Source: Rhizobium giardinii bv. giardinii H152
GTDB taxonomy: Bacteria > Pseudomonadota > Alphaproteobacteria > Rhizobiales > Rhizobiaceae
Length of the DNA stretch: 64,000 bases
Assembly: GCF_000379605.1 (NCBI RefSeq)
Contig: NZ_KB902591.1
Coordinates: 150,932-214,931 of the forward strand
Direction of reading: 5' to 3'
The translations under genes and the position numbers were made by a program. Positions within the stretch are counted from its first letter, which is position 1. Each line of letters begins with the position of its first letter. This document shows positions 9,743 to 19,056 of the stretch, one piece after another. The notes under the pieces are model-generated. The model was not told the origin of the DNA. It searched no databases and saw nothing but the letters and a program-made list of their open reading frames with translations.

Positions 9743-10759
9743 ATGACCGAATCAAAAGCATTCATTTCAGGCTGCAAGGGCCTGACGATCACGCCCGAGG
9801 AAAAAGCCTTCTTTGCAGGAGAGCGCCCCTGGGGCTTCATCCTTTTCGGACGCAATATCGGCGAGCCCGAGCAGATTTCCGATCTGGTCGCGTCTCTGCG
9901 CGACAGCGTCGGCAATCCCGATGCGCCGGTGCTGATCGACCAGGAGGGTGGCCGCGTCCAGCGCATCCGTCCGCCGATCGTTCCGCAATATCCGAACGGT
10001 GCTGCGATAGGTGAGATCTATCGCCGCGATCGCGAGCAAGGCTTGCGCGCCGCATGGCTGATGTCACGGCTGCACGCCTTCGACCTGATGCGCTTCGGTA
10101 TTACGGTTGATTGCCTGCCGGTGCTCGACGTGCCGATCGAAGGCAGCAGCGATGTCATCGGCAACCGCGCCTATGGCCATGATCCGCAGGCCGTGGCTGC
10201 GATCGGCGCAGCAGCGGCCGCGGGCCTCAAGGCCGGAGGCATGCTGCCGGTGATGAAGCATATGCCAGGCCACGGCCGGGCTTTCGTCGATTCTCACCAC
10301 AAGCTGCCGGTCGTCGATGTGCCGTTTGACGAGCTCGCCAAGAGCGATTTTGTGCCTTTCGTTGCCATGAAGAACGAACTGATGGCAATGTCGGCGCACA
10401 TCGTTTTCACTGCCATCGATCCGGAAAATCCCGCGACGACTTCCCCGAAGGTGGTCGAAGGCGTCATCCGCGGCCATATCGGTTTTGATGGGTTGCTGAT
10501 GTCTGACGATGTCTCGATGAATGCGCTGGCTGGCAATATCGAGGAGCGGGCGCGTGGTATTGTGGCCGCAGGCCTCGATCTGGTGTTGCATTGCCACGGC
10601 ATTATGGATGAAATGCTTCAGGTGGCGCGTGTCGTGCCGGTGATATCCGGTGCGACGCTCAGGCGCGTGAAGGCGGTGGAAGCCGGGTTCGCAAAGCCGG
10701 ATTCATCGGATGAAGCCGCATTGCGGGACGAGTTCAACGGCATGCTGGCCATCGTGTAG
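9743..10759 (+). CDS. nagZ: beta-N-acetylhexosaminidase
   Basis: Glycoside hydrolase family 3 enzyme that removes GlcNAc from anhydro-muropeptides during peptidoglycan recycling in the cytoplasm. 338 residues, the normal length of single-domain NagZ. The signature is clear: PWGFILFGRNI, VLIDQEGGRVQR, and the catalytic loop MKHMPGHGRAFVDSHHKLP near residues 171-187, which supplies the His-Asp pair used as general acid/base. DDVSMNAL carries the nucleophile aspartate. In this family muropeptide turnover often links to beta-lactamase induction, but no ampR/ampC is in this window. It begins the cluster nagZ-scpA-scpB. Confidence 0.95.
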   Translation: MTESKAFISGCKGLTITPEEKAFFAGERPWGFILFGRNIGEPEQISDLVASLRDSVGNPDAPVLIDQEGGRVQRIRPPIVPQYPNGAAIGEIYRRDREQGLRAAWLMSRLHAFDLMRFGITVDCLPVLDVPIEGSSDVIGNRAYGHDPQAVAAIGAAAAAGLKAGGMLPVMKHMPGHGRAFVDSHHKLPVVDVPFDELAKSDFVPFVAMKNELMAMSAHIVFTAIDPENPATTSPKVVEGVIRGHIGFDGLLMSDDVSMNALAGNIEERARGIVAAGLDLVLHCHGIMDEMLQVARVVPVISGATLRRVKAVEAGFAKPDSSDEAALRDEFNGMLAIV

Positions 10760-10789
10760 GGGAAGCACGCCAATAAGAGGCAAGAGATC

Positions 10790-11656
10790 GTGAGCAACGC
10801 CGGCGACATGCAGAGGAAACCGGCAGCCAAGGCCCCGATGGAGCCGCTGTGGCAGGACGACGCATCGGATCGTGGTCTGCACGAGGAAGAACTCGTCGTC
10901 GATATCGCCGGCTTCGAAGGCCCGCTTGATCTGCTGTTGCATCTGGCGCGCAACCAGCGTGTCGATCTCTCGCGCATTTCAGTGCTGGCGCTTGCCGAGC
11001 AATATATCGCTTTCATCGAGCGCGCCCGCAGCATCCGGCTTGAGCTTGCCGCCGACTATCTCGTCATGGCGGCCTGGCTCGCCTTCCTCAAGTCGCGCCT
11101 GCTCATTCCGCAGCAGAGCAAGGACGACGGCCCTTCGGGCGAGGAAATGGCCACGGCGCTGGCTTTCCGGCTCAAGCGACTGGAAGCGATGCGCGAGGCG
11201 GCCACCCGCCTGATCAATCGCAACCGGCTTGGGCGTGACGTATTCGCGCGTGGTGCGCCGGAACATATTCCGGTCGAAAAGAAGTCGGCATTCGAGGCAT
11301 CGCTCTACGATCTGCTGAGTGCCTATGCCTCGTTGCGTCAGCGTGAAGCGGTGATGCAGGTAACGATCGAGAAGCGGCAGGTCTGGTCACTCGCCGATGC
11401 CCGCCTGGTCCTTGCCCGGCTGATCGGCGATATGGTCGACTGGACCGCACTCGACCACTTTCTGCTGCGCTACATGACGAGCCCCAAGGAGAGGGCGACA
11501 GCAATCGCCAGTTCGTTTGCCGCATCGCTCGAAATGGTGCGGGAAGGCCGGCTTGAAATTCGCCAGGATGGCGCGTTTTCGCCTATCTATCTGCGCCAGG
11601 GGCCAAACAAGCTGACAGCCGAGGTGCTGGCTGACATGGAGGCGGGGCGTGATTGA
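10790..11656 (+). CDS. scpA: segregation and condensation protein A
   Basis: 288 residues. Kleisin subunit that bridges the SMC ATPase heads in the condensin complex and, with ScpB, organises chromosomes. Family hallmarks are FEGPLDLLLHLARNQRVDLS near the N-terminus and LELAADYLVMAAWLAFLKSR in the middle. The C-terminal winged-helix segment follows. It starts with GTG at 10790, preceded by a purine-rich AGAGGCAAGAG. Its stop overlaps the scpB start by eight bases, so the two are translationally coupled. Confidence 0.93.
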   Translation: MSNAGDMQRKPAAKAPMEPLWQDDASDRGLHEEELVVDIAGFEGPLDLLLHLARNQRVDLSRISVLALAEQYIAFIERARSIRLELAADYLVMAAWLAFLKSRLLIPQQSKDDGPSGEEMATALAFRLKRLEAMREAATRLINRNRLGRDVFARGAPEHIPVEKKSAFEASLYDLLSAYASLRQREAVMQVTIEKRQVWSLADARLVLARLIGDMVDWTALDHFLLRYMTSPKERATAIASSFAASLEMVREGRLEIRQDGAFSPIYLRQGPNKLTAEVLADMEAGRD

Positions 11657-12383
11657 CCCGCAAAAGAAGCTACCCGGCGTGATCGAAGAACAGGACGAAA
11701 CGACCAGCAGGGGCATCCTGCTTGACCCGCGGACCGAACTGGAGGCGGAGCGCATCGCCGAAGCGCTTGTCTTTGCGTCCGCCCAGCCGGTGTCGGAGGG
11801 CTATATTGCCTCGCGCCTGCCGCGGGGTGCAAATGTTGCGCGTATCATGATGCGGCTGAAGGCCATATATGCCGCGCGCGGCGTCAATCTCGTACAGGTG
11901 GCTGATCACTGGGCGTTCCGGACGGCTGCAGACCTTTCATTCGTTGTCCAGACAGATGAAAACGAAGTGCGCAAGTTGTCGCGGGCAGCACTCGAAGTGC
12001 TGGCGATCATCGCCTATCACCAGCCGGTGACGCGTGCGGAGATCGAGGATATTCGCGGTGTGCAGACCTCCAAAGGCACGCTGGACGTGCTGATGGAAGC
12101 GGGCTGGATACGGTTCCGTGGCCGCCGCCGCACGCCCGGCCGTCCCGTGACTTTCGGCACGACCCGGGATTTTCTCGACCACTTCGGTCTGGAGGAACTG
12201 CGCGACCTTCCGGGTCTCGAAGAATTGAAGGGAGCGGGGCTGCTCTCCGGTCGCATTCCTTCCAACTTCCAGATACCGGTTCCGCTTGGCGATGATGGAC
12301 TTGGCGAGGACGAGGATCCGATCACGCAGCTTGATCTGGAGGAGCTCGGCCTTCTAGCGCCGAGCGGTGGGGACGGGGAATAA
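11649..12383 (+). CDS. scpB: segregation and condensation protein B
   Basis: 244 residues. Dimeric winged-helix partner that binds ScpA in the SMC condensin complex. Characteristic parts are RIAEALVFASAQPVSEGYIA, then VRKLSRAALEVLAIIAYHQP and VTRAEIEDIRGVQTSKG. It starts with GTG overlapping the end of scpA (GTGATTGA). The C-terminal tail is acidic (DDGLGEDEDPITQLDLEELG). About 250 bases separate it from tatA; an open frame there (12367-12630) has no protein-like features. Confidence 0.92.
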   Translation: MIDPQKKLPGVIEEQDETTSRGILLDPRTELEAERIAEALVFASAQPVSEGYIASRLPRGANVARIMMRLKAIYAARGVNLVQVADHWAFRTAADLSFVVQTDENEVRKLSRAALEVLAIIAYHQPVTRAEIEDIRGVQTSKGTLDVLMEAGWIRFRGRRRTPGRPVTFGTTRDFLDHFGLEELRDLPGLEELKGAGLLSGRIPSNFQIPVPLGDDGLGEDEDPITQLDLEELGLLAPSGGDGE

Positions 12384-12634
12384 CGTCCGGGGTCCCGACG
12401 CCGCTTGCCTCCTCCCTCTGCCGGTGTGTGTAGTGGTCGCATTGGCTTCCTGCTTCCACCGGCGGCTGCGTTCGATTGATCCGAAATTCTCTGGGACGGG
12501 CCTATCTCTGCCGAACTCGTGGTGTAAGCATTGCGTGGCGTGCCGCTTTCCGTTAACGAGCGGGATACATTGCCGTTTGAAAAAGATGGTCGAGCATCTT
12601 AAATCGGGGTTGCAGGTTTCAAGGGAGTAAGGAC

Positions 12635-12841
12635 ATGGGTTCCTTTAGTATCTGGCATTGGCTGATCGTTCTGGTCGTTGTTCTGCTGTTGTTCGGACGC
12701 GGCAAGATTCCGGAACTGATGGGCGACGTTGCCAAGGGCATCAAGAGCTTCAAGAAGGGCATGACCGAAGACGACACCGCCGCCGCCGACAAGGGTGTCG
12801 ATGCCAAGGCGGTCGAACACAAATCCGACGAAGTCCGCTGA
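12635..12841 (+). CDS. tatA: twin-arginine translocase subunit TatA
   Basis: 68 residues. Pore-forming subunit of the Tat pathway, which exports folded proteins across the inner membrane. It has one N-terminal transmembrane helix ([20 protein letters not shown]), the conserved [12 protein letters not shown] hinge and amphipathic helix, and a charged tail. The ribosome binding site AAGGGAGTAAGG lies just before the ATG. First gene of tatA-tatB-tatC. Confidence 0.95.
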   Translation: MGSFSIWHWLIVLVVVLLLFGRGKIPELMGDVAKGIKSFKKGMTEDDTAAADKGVDAKAVEHKSDEVR

Positions 12842-12913
12842 TCATGCATTCGGTTCGGGGCCCGGCCGTGAGGGCAGGCCCTGCCGCTTTTCGGTGTTGT
12901 GGAGTCCTAGAGA

Positions 12914-13543
12914 ATGCTTGATGTCGGCTGGACCGAGCTCGTCGTTATCGCCATCGTCCTGATCATCGTGGTGGGTCCGAAGGATTTGCCGCCAATGCTT
13001 CGGACGTTCGGCAAGATGATGACGAAGATGCGCGGCATGGCGAATGATTTCCGCCACCAGTTCGACGAAGCGCTGAAGGAAGCTGACCTCGACGATGTTC
13101 GCAGGACGCTGAGCGACGCGCAGAAGCTCAACCCGGCACATAGTCTGCGCGAGGCAATGAATCCGCTTCGCCAGATGGGCAACGAGATCAAGGCCGACCT
13201 GCAGAAAGCGACGACCGTCGAGACGAAGCTGGTTGAACCGGCCGTGGCGCCCGCCGACGTTCCGGCAGAAGCAGTCACTCCGCAGGAACAGCCGAAAGCC
13301 GAACCTGTCGCCGCCACAGCTGCCGCGACCGCCACGCAGGCGGACCGCGCGGCTGCCGTCGCTGCGCCCGTTGTCGAGCGGAACGCGACGACTGCTTCCA
13401 AGCCGAAAGCAGCTGCAGTCGGGGCCGCGGTGTCTGGACCGGAGAAGGCTGCCGCGAAAAAGGCAAAACCGGTGAGCGAGAAGAAGCAGCCGGAATCTGC
13501 CAAGGCTGCGCCTAAAAAGACGAAGAAAAAAGGTGACGCATGA
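12914..13543 (+). CDS. tatB: Sec-independent translocase protein TatB
   Basis: 209 residues. Works with TatC as the receptor for twin-arginine signal peptides. The N-terminal membrane helix and hinge are recognisable: MLDVGWTELVVIAIVLIIVV, then GPKDLPPMLRTFGKMM. A long amphipathic helix and an Ala/Pro/Lys-rich, low-complexity tail follow, longer than in enteric TatB but usual in rhizobia. Its last codon overlaps the tatC start (ATGA), indicating translational coupling. Confidence 0.93.
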   Translation: MLDVGWTELVVIAIVLIIVVGPKDLPPMLRTFGKMMTKMRGMANDFRHQFDEALKEADLDDVRRTLSDAQKLNPAHSLREAMNPLRQMGNEIKADLQKATTVETKLVEPAVAPADVPAEAVTPQEQPKAEPVAATAAATATQADRAAAVAAPVVERNATTASKPKAAAVGAAVSGPEKAAAKKAKPVSEKKQPESAKAAPKKTKKKGDA

Positions 13544-14358
13544 GCGGCGATATTGAAGACAAGCCCCAGCCGCTGATGGAGCATCTGATCGAGCTGCGCT
13601 CGCGGCTTATCTGGGCGGTCGGCGCTTTTTTCGCGGCTTTCCTCGTCTGCTTCTATTTCGCCAAGGGCCTGTTCGATGTCCTCGTTCAGCCATTCAAGTG
13701 GGCGGTTCAGTGGGCAGGGCTTGATCATCGCAACGTTGAGCTGATCTACACGGCGCCACAGGAGTTTTTCTTCACGCAGATCAAGGTCGCGATGTTCAGC
13801 GCGCTGGTGATCTCGTTTCCCGTCATCGCCTCGCAGGTCTACAAGTTCGTCGCTCCCGGCCTCTACAAGAACGAGCGGGCTGCCTTCCTGCCGTTCTTGA
13901 TCGCCTCGCCGATCCTCTTTCTGATGGGGGGCGCGCTCGTCTATTTCTTCTTCACGCCAATGGTGATGTGGTTCTTCCTGGCGATGGAACAGCATGGCGG
14001 CGAGGGGCAGGTATCGATCCAGCTTCTGCCGAAGGTTTCGGAATATCTGAGCCTGATCATGTCGCTGATCTTCGCCTTCGGTCTGGTGTTCCAGCTGCCG
14101 GTCATTACCACGCTCTTGGCGCGTGTCGGTTTCGTCACCTCGCAGGGTTTGAAGGACAAGCGCAAATACGCAATCGTCATCGCCTTCATTGCGGCGGCAA
14201 TTTTGACGCCGCCGGATCCGGTTTCCCAGATCGGTCTTGCTCTCCCGGCCATCCTTCTCTACGAGATTTCGATCTACACGGCCCGACTCGTTGAGAGGCA
14301 ACGGACACGCGACGCACAAAGACGCGAAGATGCCGAGGCGAGCGAAAACGCCGGCTGA
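13540..14358 (+). CDS. tatC: twin-arginine translocase subunit TatC
   Basis: 272 residues with six predicted membrane helices. TatC forms the core of the Tat receptor complex. Conserved segments include MEHLIELRSRLIWAV at the N-terminus (signal-peptide binding site), the periplasmic loop YTAPQEFFFTQIKVAMFSAL, PVIASQVYKFVAPGLYKNER, and TPPDPVSQIGLALPAILLYE near the end. It overlaps tatB by four bases. Confidence 0.95.
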   Translation: MSGDIEDKPQPLMEHLIELRSRLIWAVGAFFAAFLVCFYFAKGLFDVLVQPFKWAVQWAGLDHRNVELIYTAPQEFFFTQIKVAMFSALVISFPVIASQVYKFVAPGLYKNERAAFLPFLIASPILFLMGGALVYFFFTPMVMWFFLAMEQHGGEGQVSIQLLPKVSEYLSLIMSLIFAFGLVFQLPVITTLLARVGFVTSQGLKDKRKYAIVIAFIAAAILTPPDPVSQIGLALPAILLYEISIYTARLVERQRTRDAQRREDAEASENAG

Positions 14359-14428
14359 CACGGATTTCGTGTCAGCGCCCGGTGTTCGGGATCCACTTTC
14401 GACACGACCGATCAGGACCTGAACGAAC

Positions 14429-15712
14429 ATGCTTGATATCAAATGGATTAGGGACAATGCCGAAGCCCTGGACGCAGCGCTTGAAAAGCGCGGTGTAGAG
14501 CCCCTGTCGGCCGCACTGATCTCGCTCGATGAAAAGCGCCGCTCCCTCGTTCAGTCGCTGCAGGACATGCAGTCGCGCCGCAATGCCGCTTCCAAGGAGA
14601 TCGGTGCGGCAATGGCGCAGAAGAACAGCGAGCTTGCCGAAACGCTGAAGGCGGAAGTGGCTGAACTGAAGACCACCATGCCGGCGCTCGAAGAACAAAG
14701 CCGTCAGACGGATGCCGAGCTCGCCGACGCTTTGTCGCGCATACCCAACATTCCGCTCGAGGATGTGCCGGTCGGCAGCGACGAGCACGGCAATGTCGTC
14801 AAGCACAGCCACGGTCTGAAGCCCGGCTGGAACCACAGGCCGAAGGAGCATTTCGAAATCGGCGAGGCGCTTGGCTGGCTCGATTTCGAAGGTGCAGCCA
14901 AGATTGCCGGCTCGCGCTTCACCATCGTCAAGGGTCAATTGGCGCGGCTCGAGCGGGCGCTCGGGCAGTTCATGCTCGATCTGCACACGAGCGAACACGG
15001 CTATCTGGAAGTTCAGCCGCCGCTGATGACGCGTGACGAGGCCATGTATGGCACCGGGCAGCTTCCGAAGTTTGCTGAAGACCTGTTCAAAACCACGGAT
15101 GGCCGCTGGCTGATCCCGACTGCCGAGGTACCGCTCACCAACATGGTGCGCGAGCAGATCCTCGAAGCCGACGCGCTGCCGCTGCGGTTTACAGCTCTGA
15201 CGCCCTGCTTCCGCTCGGAAGCGGGTTCGGCTGGCCGCGATACCCGCGGCATGCTGCGCCAGCATCAGTTCAACAAGGTGGAACTCGTGTCGATCACCGA
15301 TGCGGATAGCTCGATCGACGAACATGAGCGCATGACCGCCTGTGCCGAGGAGGTGCTGAAGCGTCTTGGACTGCACTACCGTGTCATGACGCTTTGCACC
15401 GGCGACATGGGTTTTGGCGCACGCAAGACCTACGATCTTGAAGTCTGGCTGCCTGGCCAGGATACTTATCGCGAAATCTCGTCCTGCTCGGTCTGCGGCG
15501 ATTTCCAGGCACGGCGCATGAACGCGCGCTACCGCACGAAGGACGACAAGACCCTGAAATTCGTTCACACGCTGAACGGCTCGGGCACGGCTGTCGGTCG
15601 AGCACTCATCGCCGTCATCGAAAACTATCTGAATGAAGACGGATCGGTAACCATCCCGAACGTATTGTTGCCCTATATGGGCGGCCTGACCAAGATCGAA
15701 AAGGCCGGTTGA
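14429..15712 (+). CDS. serS: seryl-tRNA synthetase
   Basis: 427 residues. Class II synthetase that charges tRNA-Ser (and tRNA-Sec where present). The N-terminal long coiled-coil arm (about residues 30-100) binds the tRNA variable arm. Motif 2 is [20 protein letters not shown], followed by QFNKVELV; motif 3 is [18 protein letters not shown]. In many alphaproteobacteria it lies between tatC and surE, as here. Confidence 0.96.
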   Translation: MLDIKWIRDNAEALDAALEKRGVEPLSAALISLDEKRRSLVQSLQDMQSRRNAASKEIGAAMAQKNSELAETLKAEVAELKTTMPALEEQSRQTDAELADALSRIPNIPLEDVPVGSDEHGNVVKHSHGLKPGWNHRPKEHFEIGEALGWLDFEGAAKIAGSRFTIVKGQLARLERALGQFMLDLHTSEHGYLEVQPPLMTRDEAMYGTGQLPKFAEDLFKTTDGRWLIPTAEVPLTNMVREQILEADALPLRFTALTPCFRSEAGSAGRDTRGMLRQHQFNKVELVSITDADSSIDEHERMTACAEEVLKRLGLHYRVMTLCTGDMGFGARKTYDLEVWLPGQDTYREISSCSVCGDFQARRMNARYRTKDDKTLKFVHTLNGSGTAVGRALIAVIENYLNEDGSVTIPNVLLPYMGGLTKIEKAG

Positions 15713-15737
15713 GCCGCGTCCTGCGGCAGGGGTAGAG

Positions 15738-16508
15738 ATGCGAATTCTGCTGACAAACGACGATGGCATTCACGCCGAGGGCCTTGCTGTTCTCGAACGG
15801 ATTGCCCGGACGATTTCTGATGATGTCTGGATCGTTGCGCCGGAAACCGATCAGAGCGGCCTTGCCCATTCGCTGACGCTGTCGGAGCCCTTGCGTCTGC
15901 GGCAGGTAACGGAAAAGCATTTCGCGCTGCGCGGCACGCCGACCGACTGCGTCATCATGGCGGTGCGCAAGGTGCTGGATTTCAAGCCGGACCTCGTCCT
16001 CTCGGGCGTCAACGTCGGCGCCAACATGGCGGATGACGTCACCTATTCCGGCACGATTGCCGGCGCCATCGAGGGCACGTTGCAGGGTATCCGATCCTTT
16101 GCCCTCAGCCAGGCCTATCGGCATGCGGACGGCGGGAGCGTCCCCTGGGATGTCGTCGAGACCCATGCGCCCGACCTTCTGCGCAAGCTGATGCTGGTTG
16201 ACCTGCCTGATGGGACATTCCTAAATCTCAATTTCCCGAACTGCGCACCGGGCGCCGTTGCCGGTACCGAGGTCACCTCACAGGGCAAGCTCGATTTCGG
16301 CCTGACGATCGACGAGCGCACCGATGGCCGCGGGCATCCTTATTTCTGGCTTCGATTTGGTGAGCGCTTTGGCGATTTCCGGGCGGGAACCGACATTCAC
16401 GCCCTCCGCGAACACCAGATTTCCGTGACGCCACTGAAGCTCGACCTGACGGATTATACGGTGCAGGACCGCGTTGCGCGTGCGTTGCTCGGCGGAGACG
16501 CCGATTGA
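15738..16508 (+). CDS. surE: 5'/3'-nucleotidase SurE
   Basis: 256 residues. Metal-dependent nucleotidase acting on nucleoside monophosphates and short polyphosphates. The metal site is visible in [15 protein letters not shown] (Asp-Asp) and [20 protein letters not shown] (Asn and surrounding loop). It is commonly linked to pcm in proteobacteria, as here, where its stop overlaps the pcm start. Confidence 0.95.
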   Translation: MRILLTNDDGIHAEGLAVLERIARTISDDVWIVAPETDQSGLAHSLTLSEPLRLRQVTEKHFALRGTPTDCVIMAVRKVLDFKPDLVLSGVNVGANMADDVTYSGTIAGAIEGTLQGIRSFALSQAYRHADGGSVPWDVVETHAPDLLRKLMLVDLPDGTFLNLNFPNCAPGAVAGTEVTSQGKLDFGLTIDERTDGRGHPYFWLRFGERFGDFRAGTDIHALREHQISVTPLKLDLTDYTVQDRVARALLGGDAD

Positions 16509-17158
16509 GCCCGCGCGCCGTCGAACAGGAGGGGTTTGCCGCTCTTTTGCTGCGCCTGCGTGCGGAAGGTATTTCCAGCAAAGAACTGCTCAATGCCGTC
16601 GAGCAGACGCCGCGCACGCTGTTTACGCCTCCCCAATTTCAGGAAAACGCCTATTCGTCGCGGCTCGTGCCGCTCGATTGCGGTTCCTTCATGGAAGGTT
16701 TCGATTTCACCGTACGTCTTCTTCATCATCTCAGCCTCAAGCCCGGACAACGCATCCTCGAGGTTGGTACCGGTAGCGGCTTTACCGCGGGCGTGATGGG
16801 CCGCATCGCTGAGCGCGTGCTGACGATCGACCGCTACAAGACGCTCGTAACCGGTGCCCAGAAGAACTTGGAGAAGGCGGGTATCCGCAATGTCATCGTT
16901 CGTCATGCCGATGGCAGCATAGGGCTCGCGGGGGAAGGGACGTTCGATCGCATTCTGGTCACCGCAGCGTTCTCCAGTCTGCCGCGCGTCTTTTCCGATC
17001 ACCTCGTTTCCGGGGGCGTTCTCATTGTACCGATCATGATGAGCGAAACCGAATGCCGGATCGTCCGGCTCACGCGCACCGGCAGCCGTTTCGACCGAGA
17101 GGACCTGTTCGAAGCGCCTTACCTCCCCATCGTTCCGCAACTCGCCTCCTTTCTCTAG
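16505..17158 (+). CDS. pcm: protein-L-isoaspartate O-methyltransferase
   Basis: 217 residues. Repairs isoaspartyl residues in aged proteins by methyl transfer from SAM. Motif I is [20 protein letters not shown], followed by the post-I strand [10 protein letters not shown], and the family's preceding [12 protein letters not shown] region is present. The predicted start is TTG at 16505, overlapping the surE stop (TTGA). No closer ATG preserves the conserved N-terminus, so the unusual start is likely real, used through coupling to surE. Confidence 0.9.
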   Translation: MSPRAVEQEGFAALLLRLRAEGISSKELLNAVEQTPRTLFTPPQFQENAYSSRLVPLDCGSFMEGFDFTVRLLHHLSLKPGQRILEVGTGSGFTAGVMGRIAERVLTIDRYKTLVTGAQKNLEKAGIRNVIVRHADGSIGLAGEGTFDRILVTAAFSSLPRVFSDHLVSGGVLIVPIMMSETECRIVRLTRTGSRFDREDLFEAPYLPIVPQLASFL

Positions 17159-17163
17159 GCGCG

Positions 17164-17895
17164 ATGCCCGACGAGATTTACACAGACTGCTCGCTTGCAA
17201 CGCTCTACGACAGCCTCAACCCTGCAGGTCCGGATACCGATTTTTACTGTCGGCTCCCGCAACAGCCCTGCCGCATCCTCGACCTCGGCTGCGGCACCGG
17301 GCTTCTCGCCGCGATGCTGGCTGCCCGCGGACATCAGGTGACCGGTGTTGATCCGGCGGTGGCGATGCTGGATATCGCGCGCCAACGTCCGGGCGGCGAG
17401 AAAGTGCGTTGGATCGATGGCGACATCCTTGCCGTTGGAACTGCGGAACGCTTCGATCTGGTGCTGATGACGGGACATGTTTTTCAGGTGTTCTTGGATG
17501 AGGACCAGGTTCTGGCGGTCTTCTCTTCCGTGCGGCGGCATCTTGAAGACGGCGGTAGCCTCGTGTTCGAAAGCCGAAACCCGCTTGCACGCGCCTGGGA
17601 ACGCTGGACGCCGGAACAATCCTTCCGGTCGATCGAACATCCGGCGATGGGCACGGTCGAAACTTGGCATGAGGTCGTCGATGTGCGGGCCGGACAAGTG
17701 AGCTTTCGAACCTATACCCGCATCGGCGGGCAGAATAAGCTCATTATCTCACCGAGCACGCTGGCATTTCGCGATCAGACGGAGATTGAGCGCCTGCTGC
17801 ACGAGGCAGGCTTTGCCGATGTCTCCTTGCTGGGCGGATGGGACGGCCGTCCGTTCAGTGCAGGAAGCAGCGAAATCATCGCTATCGCACGCTGA
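17164..17895 (+). CDS. class I SAM-dependent methyltransferase
   Basis: 243 residues. SAM-binding motif ILDLGCGTGLLAAMLAARGH and acidic strand QVTGVDPAVAMLDIARQR. The middle segment (FDLVLMTGHVFQVFLDEDQV) resembles small-molecule methyltransferases of the Methyltransf_25 type. The substrate is unknown. I chose ATG 17164, five bases after the pcm stop; a longer frame from 17053 would run through the end of pcm. It could be co-transcribed with surE-pcm. Confidence 0.82.
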   Translation: MPDEIYTDCSLATLYDSLNPAGPDTDFYCRLPQQPCRILDLGCGTGLLAAMLAARGHQVTGVDPAVAMLDIARQRPGGEKVRWIDGDILAVGTAERFDLVLMTGHVFQVFLDEDQVLAVFSSVRRHLEDGGSLVFESRNPLARAWERWTPEQSFRSIEHPAMGTVETWHEVVDVRAGQVSFRTYTRIGGQNKLIISPSTLAFRDQTEIERLLHEAGFADVSLLGGWDGRPFSAGSSEIIAIAR

Positions 17896-17979
17896 TTCCA
17901 TTATTTCTTATTGCGTCGCAGCATGGAGCATAAGTCTGTTTGTCGCGGCGGTCCGATTTATTATCGCAAAATCAATTCG

Positions 17980-17994
17980 TTAATTTTTCATTAA
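17980..17994. promoter_or_regulatory. candidate CtrA box upstream of the 18126 gene
   Basis: TTAA (17980-17983), seven bases (TTTTTCA), TTAA (17991-17994). This equals the TTAA-N7-TTAA core of the site bound by CtrA, the alphaproteobacterial cell-cycle response regulator. It lies about 130 bases before the ATG of the unknown rhizobial gene at 18126, in a locally AT-rich stretch, so chance occurrence is possible. Confidence 0.45.
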
Positions 17995-18125
17995 TCATGG
18001 TCAGCCTGGCGCAAGTTTCGCAGCCTAACCGAAAGCTACGTACAAAAGTCATACCTTTGAGCTGACCCGGACTTGATGCGTGTTTGTCAGTTCCATTTCA
18101 GGCGTCACAACGCAGGAGACGGCAG

Positions 18126-18782
18126 ATGCAGATCGCGAACAGATTAGGCTCGACCGGTACTGGCGACGGCCTGAGCAACCTTGCAGGCCGCGCCGCGGCG
18201 CAGGTCACTTCGGGTAGCCGCGAAGAGGGCAATGCGGCCGTGTCGCCGGCCGGCAGCTACGATCCATCCTCGCGTGTTTCCCTGTCGATAGAGGCACTGC
18301 TGTTTCTCGGTCGCACGAAGCGCGTGCAGGAAAAATACCCGGCACTGACGGCGGAGGAATGGGGCAACAAGCTGTCGCCGCAGCTCGCCGCCCGCGAATA
18401 TCAGGCCTTCGGGAAATATGGCGAGACCGGCGACTACAAAGCCTATTACCGTGCATTCATCGAGTACTACGACAACCTTCGCCCGGAGGATCAGAACAGC
18501 CTGCGCTATTTCGGCACGCGCGAGGCGGCGCTCGCCGGAGCGCGGTCAGTGGAATACAGCGACGAGAGCGGCGGCGAGGGTGGCGCAGCCTTTCAAACCC
18601 TCGTCAGTGTCCTGCTCGACACCGACAAGCCTCAATCCGAGTTCTCAACTTCGCAGGATGCGGGCGGCATGATCACTGGAGACATGTTCGGCTGGGATAG
18701 CGGGACGATCAGTTACGAGGATGTCTCCCAGACACGCGGCGCTCTCTCCGAGGTCGAGAGGCTCTACCAGGAAAACTTCTGA
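18126..18782 (+). CDS. conserved-looking protein of unknown function
   Basis: 218 residues; I recognise no domain. AGGAG about eight bases upstream supports ATG 18126 over an upstream in-frame ATG at 18084. The sequence is soluble, without signal peptide or membrane helix. It has a Gly/Ala/Ser-rich N-terminus (residues 1-40), a helical aromatic-rich middle (YQAFGKYGETGDYKAYYRAF), and an acidic C-terminus ending in LYQENF. Codon use matches its neighbours. It is followed by about 270 non-coding bases and then the LytM factor, and is preceded by a CtrA-like box. Confidence 0.7.
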   Translation: MQIANRLGSTGTGDGLSNLAGRAAAQVTSGSREEGNAAVSPAGSYDPSSRVSLSIEALLFLGRTKRVQEKYPALTAEEWGNKLSPQLAAREYQAFGKYGETGDYKAYYRAFIEYYDNLRPEDQNSLRYFGTREAALAGARSVEYSDESGGEGGAAFQTLVSVLLDTDKPQSEFSTSQDAGGMITGDMFGWDSGTISYEDVSQTRGALSEVERLYQENF

Positions 18783-18987
18783 ACCTTGAGCCGCAGCATT
18801 GCGCGTCTATGGTCGTGAAAAATACGCAATTCCGTCTCACGATTGGAAAAATGCCGGGATGAGCGGTCACGCGACGGTCGATTCGCGCGACCCACCGGTT
18901 CGATTGGCCGCCGGCACCGCCATCGTCGGTGTTGTCGCCAAATCATGGTTATCAATTCATCAAAAACTATTGTCCCGGCCGCCGGTT

Positions 18988-19003
18988 TTAACCGCGCGGT
19001 AAC
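18988..19003. promoter_or_regulatory. candidate CtrA box upstream of the LytM factor
   Basis: TTAA (18988-18991), seven bases (CCGCGCG), GTAAC (18999-19003). This differs by one base from TTAA-N7-TTAAC, the full CtrA consensus. It lies about 55 bases before the LytM gene start. In other alphaproteobacteria envelope and division genes are often in the CtrA regulon, so the location is sensible, but the match is imperfect. Confidence 0.42.
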
Positions 19004-19056
19004 TCTAATGCGCTTTAATCACCCTACACTGAGTTGTGTTCCAAGTGGGTAGCGTC

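Noticed and set aside
12367..12630. 87-codon open frame between scpB and tatA
   Set aside because: Overlaps the scpB end in another frame, has no ribosome binding site and no protein-like pattern.
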